From Shewanella piezotolerans WP3 (GTDB lineage Bacteria; Pseudomonadota; Gammaproteobacteria; Enterobacterales; Shewanellaceae): a stretch of 64,000 nt of DNA. This document shows positions 61,212-64,000 of the stretch, in pieces. The stretch spans positions 3,577,501 to 3,641,500 of the forward strand of contig NC_011566.1 in NCBI RefSeq assembly GCF_000014885.1, given 5' to 3'. The notes beneath the pieces are model-generated. The model worked only from the letters and a program-made list of their open reading frames with translations. It had not been told where the DNA came from and did no database searches. Each line of letters starts with the position of its first letter. Position 1 is the stretch's first letter. The position numbers and the translations under genes were made by a program.

Positions 61212-63269
61212 ATGTTTACCAAACTGCTAATCGCCAACCGTGGTGAAATTGCCTGTCGTATTATCAAAACTGCTCAAGCAATGGGTGTTCGCACTGTAGC
61301 ACTTTATTCTGATGCTGACATCGACGCTCGCCATGTGGCGATGGCTGATGAATCATTTTATTTAGGTGGCAGTGCGCCAGCAGATTCATACCTTAAAGGC
61401 GAGCTGATTATTGAGATCGCTAAAAAGTCTGGTGCTCAAGCGATTCATCCCGGCTACGGTTTTCTGTCAGAAAATGCCGAGTTTGCCTTAAAATGTGAAC
61501 AAAGCGGTATCGCCTTTGTTGGCCCAAGCGCGGCAGCAATAGATTCTATGGGCAGCAAAAGTGCAGCGAAAGAGATCATGGGCGCAGCGAATGTCCCACT
61601 GGTTCCTGGCTACCACGGCGATGCTCAAGATGATGATGTATTGGTCAGCGAAGCGAATGAGATGGGCTTTCCACTGCTGATCAAAGCAGCCTACGGCGGC
61701 GGCGGCAAAGGCATGCGTATCGTTGAAAGCAAAGATGAAGTATTAGAAGCGATTCAATCAGCCAGACGAGAAGCTATTAGCTCATTCGGTAACGATAAAC
61801 TGCTAATGGAGCGCTACCTACGTCAGCCGCGCCATGTTGAAGTACAAGTATTTGCCGATAGCTTTGGCAACTGCATCTACCTGTCAGATAGAGATTGTTC
61901 TATTCAACGTCGTCACCAAAAGGTGGTTGAAGAGGCACCAGCACCAGGATTAAGTGACGCACTGCGCGTCAATATGGGCGAAGCGGCAGTTGCAGCAGCC
62001 AAAGCCATTAATTATGAAGGCGCTGGCACTGTCGAGTTTTTGCTTGATACTGATGGCAGCTTCTACTTTATGGAGATGAATACGCGCCTGCAAGTGGAGC
62101 ACCCCGTGACTGAATTAGTTACGGGTCAAGACTTGGTCAAATGGCAGTTAATGGTAGCCAGTGGCAGTAAGTTGCCGCTTGCACAAGATGAAGTTCGTAT
62201 TCACGGCCATGCATTTGAAGTGCGTATATACGCTGAAGATCCTCAAAATGACTTCCTGCCAGCCAGTGGCAAGCTTAACTTTTTGCGAGAACCTGAACAG
62301 AGTAAATATGTACGAATTGACTCTGGGATCCGTGAAAATGATGTAATCAGTAACTTTTATGACCCGATGATCTCTAAGCTTATTACTTGGGATGAATCGC
62401 GCCCACGTGCTCTGCAGCGCCTAGTCCATGCCCTCGCCTCTTATCAAATTAGCGGTTTGAAGCACAATATTGAGTTTCTGGCTAACATTGCCGAGCACGC
62501 AGCCTTCGCTAATGCCGACTTTAGCACCGACTTTATTGAGCGTTATGGTGAGGCACTCATAGGTCACGGCCTTAGCGACAATCAATCTAATGAACGTCAA
62601 ACAGCACTGGCACTCGCTGCACTATATCAACTCTGTGCCCGTAAAGCCGATGCCAAGCGCTGTGCGGTTAACAGCCATGATCCCTACTCACCATGGGGAG
62701 CCGTCAATGGTTTTAGACTCAATAGTGCCAGTGTGCATCAAGTCGCCTTGCTCGATGATGACCAGCAAGTTAACCACCTTGAGTTAACTGAGTCCGAGGT
62801 CGCCAGTCAGTCCTTTTATCAGCTCGCCATCAATGACACTCTAATGACATTGTCTGGCGAACTCATTGGCGAGACGCTTCATGCAGAAATTGCAGTTAAC
62901 AGCCAGTCGATAAAGAGTAACGCCCACAAGATAAAAGTACCTGTTAGTCAAGTCGGTGATGACTTTACCTTGTTTATCAATTCAAGTAGCTACCACTACC
63001 AAGCGATTCAGGCTGAAGTGGTTGAAGAGCAAGATAACTTAGAAGATAAACTCAAAGCGCCAATGAACGGCACTATCGTGACTCATCTGGTTGCAGTGGG
63101 CGATGAAGTCGCTGCAGGTCAAGGCATCATGGTAATGGAAGCAATGAAGATGGAGTATACCATCGAGGCTCCTTATGCAGGTGTTGTCAGTGCATTCTTC
63201 TTTGATGCCGGTGAACTGGTTAGCGATGGCATGCTACTCGCTGAAGTCAGCGCGAGCGAAGAGGAGTAA
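61212..63269 (+). CDS. liuD: Methylcrotonyl-CoA carboxylase, alpha (biotin carboxylase/carrier) subunit LiuD
   Basis: 685 residues. The biotin carboxylase part (1-450) starts FTKLLIANRGEIACRI, then AAYGGGGKGMRIVES, MEMNTRLQVEHPVTELVTG and FYDPMISKL. The biotin carrier domain is at the C terminus with the lysine in VMEAMKMEY (Lys646). The enzyme carboxylates 3-methylcrotonyl-CoA with the LiuB subunit. The last 120 bases are duplicated immediately downstream. Confidence 0.95.
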   Translation: MFTKLLIANRGEIACRIIKTAQAMGVRTVALYSDADIDARHVAMADESFYLGGSAPADSYLKGELIIEIAKKSGAQAIHPGYGFLSENAEFALKCEQSGIAFVGPSAAAIDSMGSKSAAKEIMGAANVPLVPGYHGDAQDDDVLVSEANEMGFPLLIKAAYGGGGKGMRIVESKDEVLEAIQSARREAISSFGNDKLLMERYLRQPRHVEVQVFADSFGNCIYLSDRDCSIQRRHQKVVEEAPAPGLSDALRVNMGEAAVAAAKAINYEGAGTVEFLLDTDGSFYFMEMNTRLQVEHPVTELVTGQDLVKWQLMVASGSKLPLAQDEVRIHGHAFEVRIYAEDPQNDFLPASGKLNFLREPEQSKYVRIDSGIRENDVISNFYDPMISKLITWDESRPRALQRLVHALASYQISGLKHNIEFLANIAEHAAFANADFSTDFIERYGEALIGHGLSDNQSNERQTALALAALYQLCARKADAKRCAVNSHDPYSPWGAVNGFRLNSASVHQVALLDDDQQVNHLELTESEVASQSFYQLAINDTLMTLSGELIGETLHAEIAVNSQSIKSNAHKIKVPVSQVGDDFTLFINSSSYHYQAIQAEVVEEQDNLEDKLKAPMNGTIVTHLVAVGDEVAAGQGIMVMEAMKMEYTIEAPYAGVVSAFFFDAGELVSDGMLLAEVSASEEE

Positions 63270-63276
63270 AAGAGAA

Positions 63277-63402
63277 ATGGAGTACCCTACATATATGGAA
63301 GCGCCTTATGATGGCATCGTCAGTGCGTTCTTCTTTGATGCCGGTGAACTGGTTAGCGATGGCATGCTACTCGCTGAAGTCAGCGCGAGCGAAGAGGAGT
63401 AA
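63277..63402 (+). pseudogene. Duplicated 3' end of liuD (41-codon remnant)
   Basis: A reading frame MEYPTYMEAPYDGIVSAFF...VSASEEE copies the end of liuD from its MEY codons (63150-63269). The last 80 bases are identical apart from one base. A 6-base difference near the start replaces YTIEA with YPTYMEA. The biotin lysine is missing, so it cannot carry biotin. Its final GAGGAG is the ribosome binding site of liuE, as the original end would have been. Confidence 0.9.
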
Positions 63403-63405
63403 TTA

Positions 63406-64000
63406 ATGTCAGCTTCTTTCCCTAATAAAGTTAGCATATTTGAAGTCGGCGCCCGTGACGGGTTGCAAAATGAAAAGCCTGTCACCACTGCAGACAAAAT
63501 CACTTTAATTGAAGATTTAGCCACCGCTGGTGTAAAACGTATTGAAGCAGCCAGCTTTGTGTCACCTAAATGGGTGCCGCAGATGGCAGACTCAGCTGAT
63601 GTGCTTAAAGGTATTACTCGTCAAAGTGGCATAACCTACAGCGCGTTAACGCCAAATTTAAAAGGCTTGGAACTTGCGCTTGACGCAGGATGCGACGAAG
63701 TTGCCATCTTTGGCGCGGCATCAGAGAGCTTCAGCCAACGTAACATTAACTGCTCTATTGAGGAGTCAATCGCGCGCTTTAAGCCTGTGATGCAGCTGGC
63801 TCAGGCCAATAATATCCGTGTTAGAGGTTATGTCTCCTGCGTACTCGGCTGTCCGTACGAAGGTCAAATAGCGGTGAGTGAAGTTGCGCGGGTGTCTGAA
63901 TTACTTTACAAAATGGGCTGTTACGAAATTTCATTGGGTGACACCATTGGCGTTGGCACAGCGCTAAATGCCCGTAGAATGGTTGAAGCCGTTGCCACTG
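63406..64000 (+). CDS. liuE: Hydroxymethylglutaryl-CoA lyase LiuE (3' end outside window)
   Basis: The first 198 codons. It splits HMG-CoA into acetyl-CoA and acetoacetate, ending leucine breakdown. VSIFEVGARDGLQNEKPVTTADKI holds the catalytic DxLQ Asp region; ASFVSPKWVPQMADS, VRGYVSCVLGCPYEGQI and EISLGDTIGVGTA follow. GAGGAG, in the duplicated liuD end, is 8 bases before the ATG. The C-terminal third, including the mobile loop Cys, is not in the window. Confidence 0.95.
   Translation, partial: MSASFPNKVSIFEVGARDGLQNEKPVTTADKITLIEDLATAGVKRIEAASFVSPKWVPQMADSADVLKGITRQSGITYSALTPNLKGLELALDAGCDEVAIFGAASESFSQRNINCSIEESIARFKPVMQLAQANNIRVRGYVSCVLGCPYEGQIAVSEVARVSELLYKMGCYEISLGDTIGVGTALNARRMVEAVAT

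Noticed and set aside
63277..63402. Independent small biotin-carrier gene
   Set aside because: It is an obvious copy of the liuD end without the biotin lysine.

Overview
The window reads as chromosomal DNA of a marine gammaproteobacterium, most likely Shewanella. The evidence is the gene set: a calcium-type pentahaem nitrite reductase NrfA with NnrS, menaquinone synthesis by MenA, several TonB-dependent receptors, a KefF/KefB-type potassium efflux pair, a liuRABCDE leucine-degradation cluster, and many short intergenic repeats with ATACCAAT ends. The species cannot be fixed from sequence alone. Most of it is ordinary core metabolism. Accessory DNA is concentrated at about 33-46 kb and 48.5-54.6 kb.

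Layout. 0-13 kb: the 3' end of a TonB receptor; metA behind a YbaY-like lipoprotein gene that carries a MetJ-type operator; ompW with an FNR-type box and a CRP-type box; a frameshifted nucleotidyltransferase; tesB with a second YbaY-like lipoprotein (the E. coli tesB-ybaY order); an SDR protein lacking its catalytic Tyr; menA; nnrS-nrfA; and a 59-codon divergent CsrA paralogue at 12849-13028. 13.7-17 kb: kefF-kefB and hpf. 17-25 kb: a lipoprotein pullulanase and a TonB receptor, probably an alpha-glucan uptake unit under a LacI-type operator. 25-33 kb: a DUF3649/PepSY/DUF3325 inner-membrane operon, an AraC regulator, OsmC, and a FadE-like acyl-CoA dehydrogenase with a FadR-like operator next to its start codon.

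33-46 kb: a 2853-residue surface protein with 14 near-identical 94-residue Ig-like repeats, TSP3-type calcium repeats, a GlyGly-CTERM-like tail, and then, in frame, an internal signal peptide and a beta-barrel. Upstream and co-oriented are a tail-collar (MdpB-type) protein, a small DUF6916-like protein, a GNAT acetyltransferase and an unusual methyltransferase/phytanoyl-CoA-dioxygenase fusion. This is my best candidate for an undescribed system.

48.5-54.6 kb is a mobile island. It holds a lone integron gene cassette with a complete attC hairpin. The attC is split exactly at its G^TT crossover by an IS110/IS1111-family element, whose transposase is broken by an extra copy of a 5-bp repeat. A 2.16-kb group II intron follows, with repeated sequence on both sides. 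From 54.6 kb to the end lie a PrpE-type acyl-CoA synthetase and the divergent liu operon, in which the 3' end of liuD has been tandemly duplicated as a 41-codon remnant that now supplies the Shine-Dalgarno of liuE. A family of MITE-like elements with GGCTGTwGATCTTT ends occurs three times (5.8, 13.5 and 27.5 kb).
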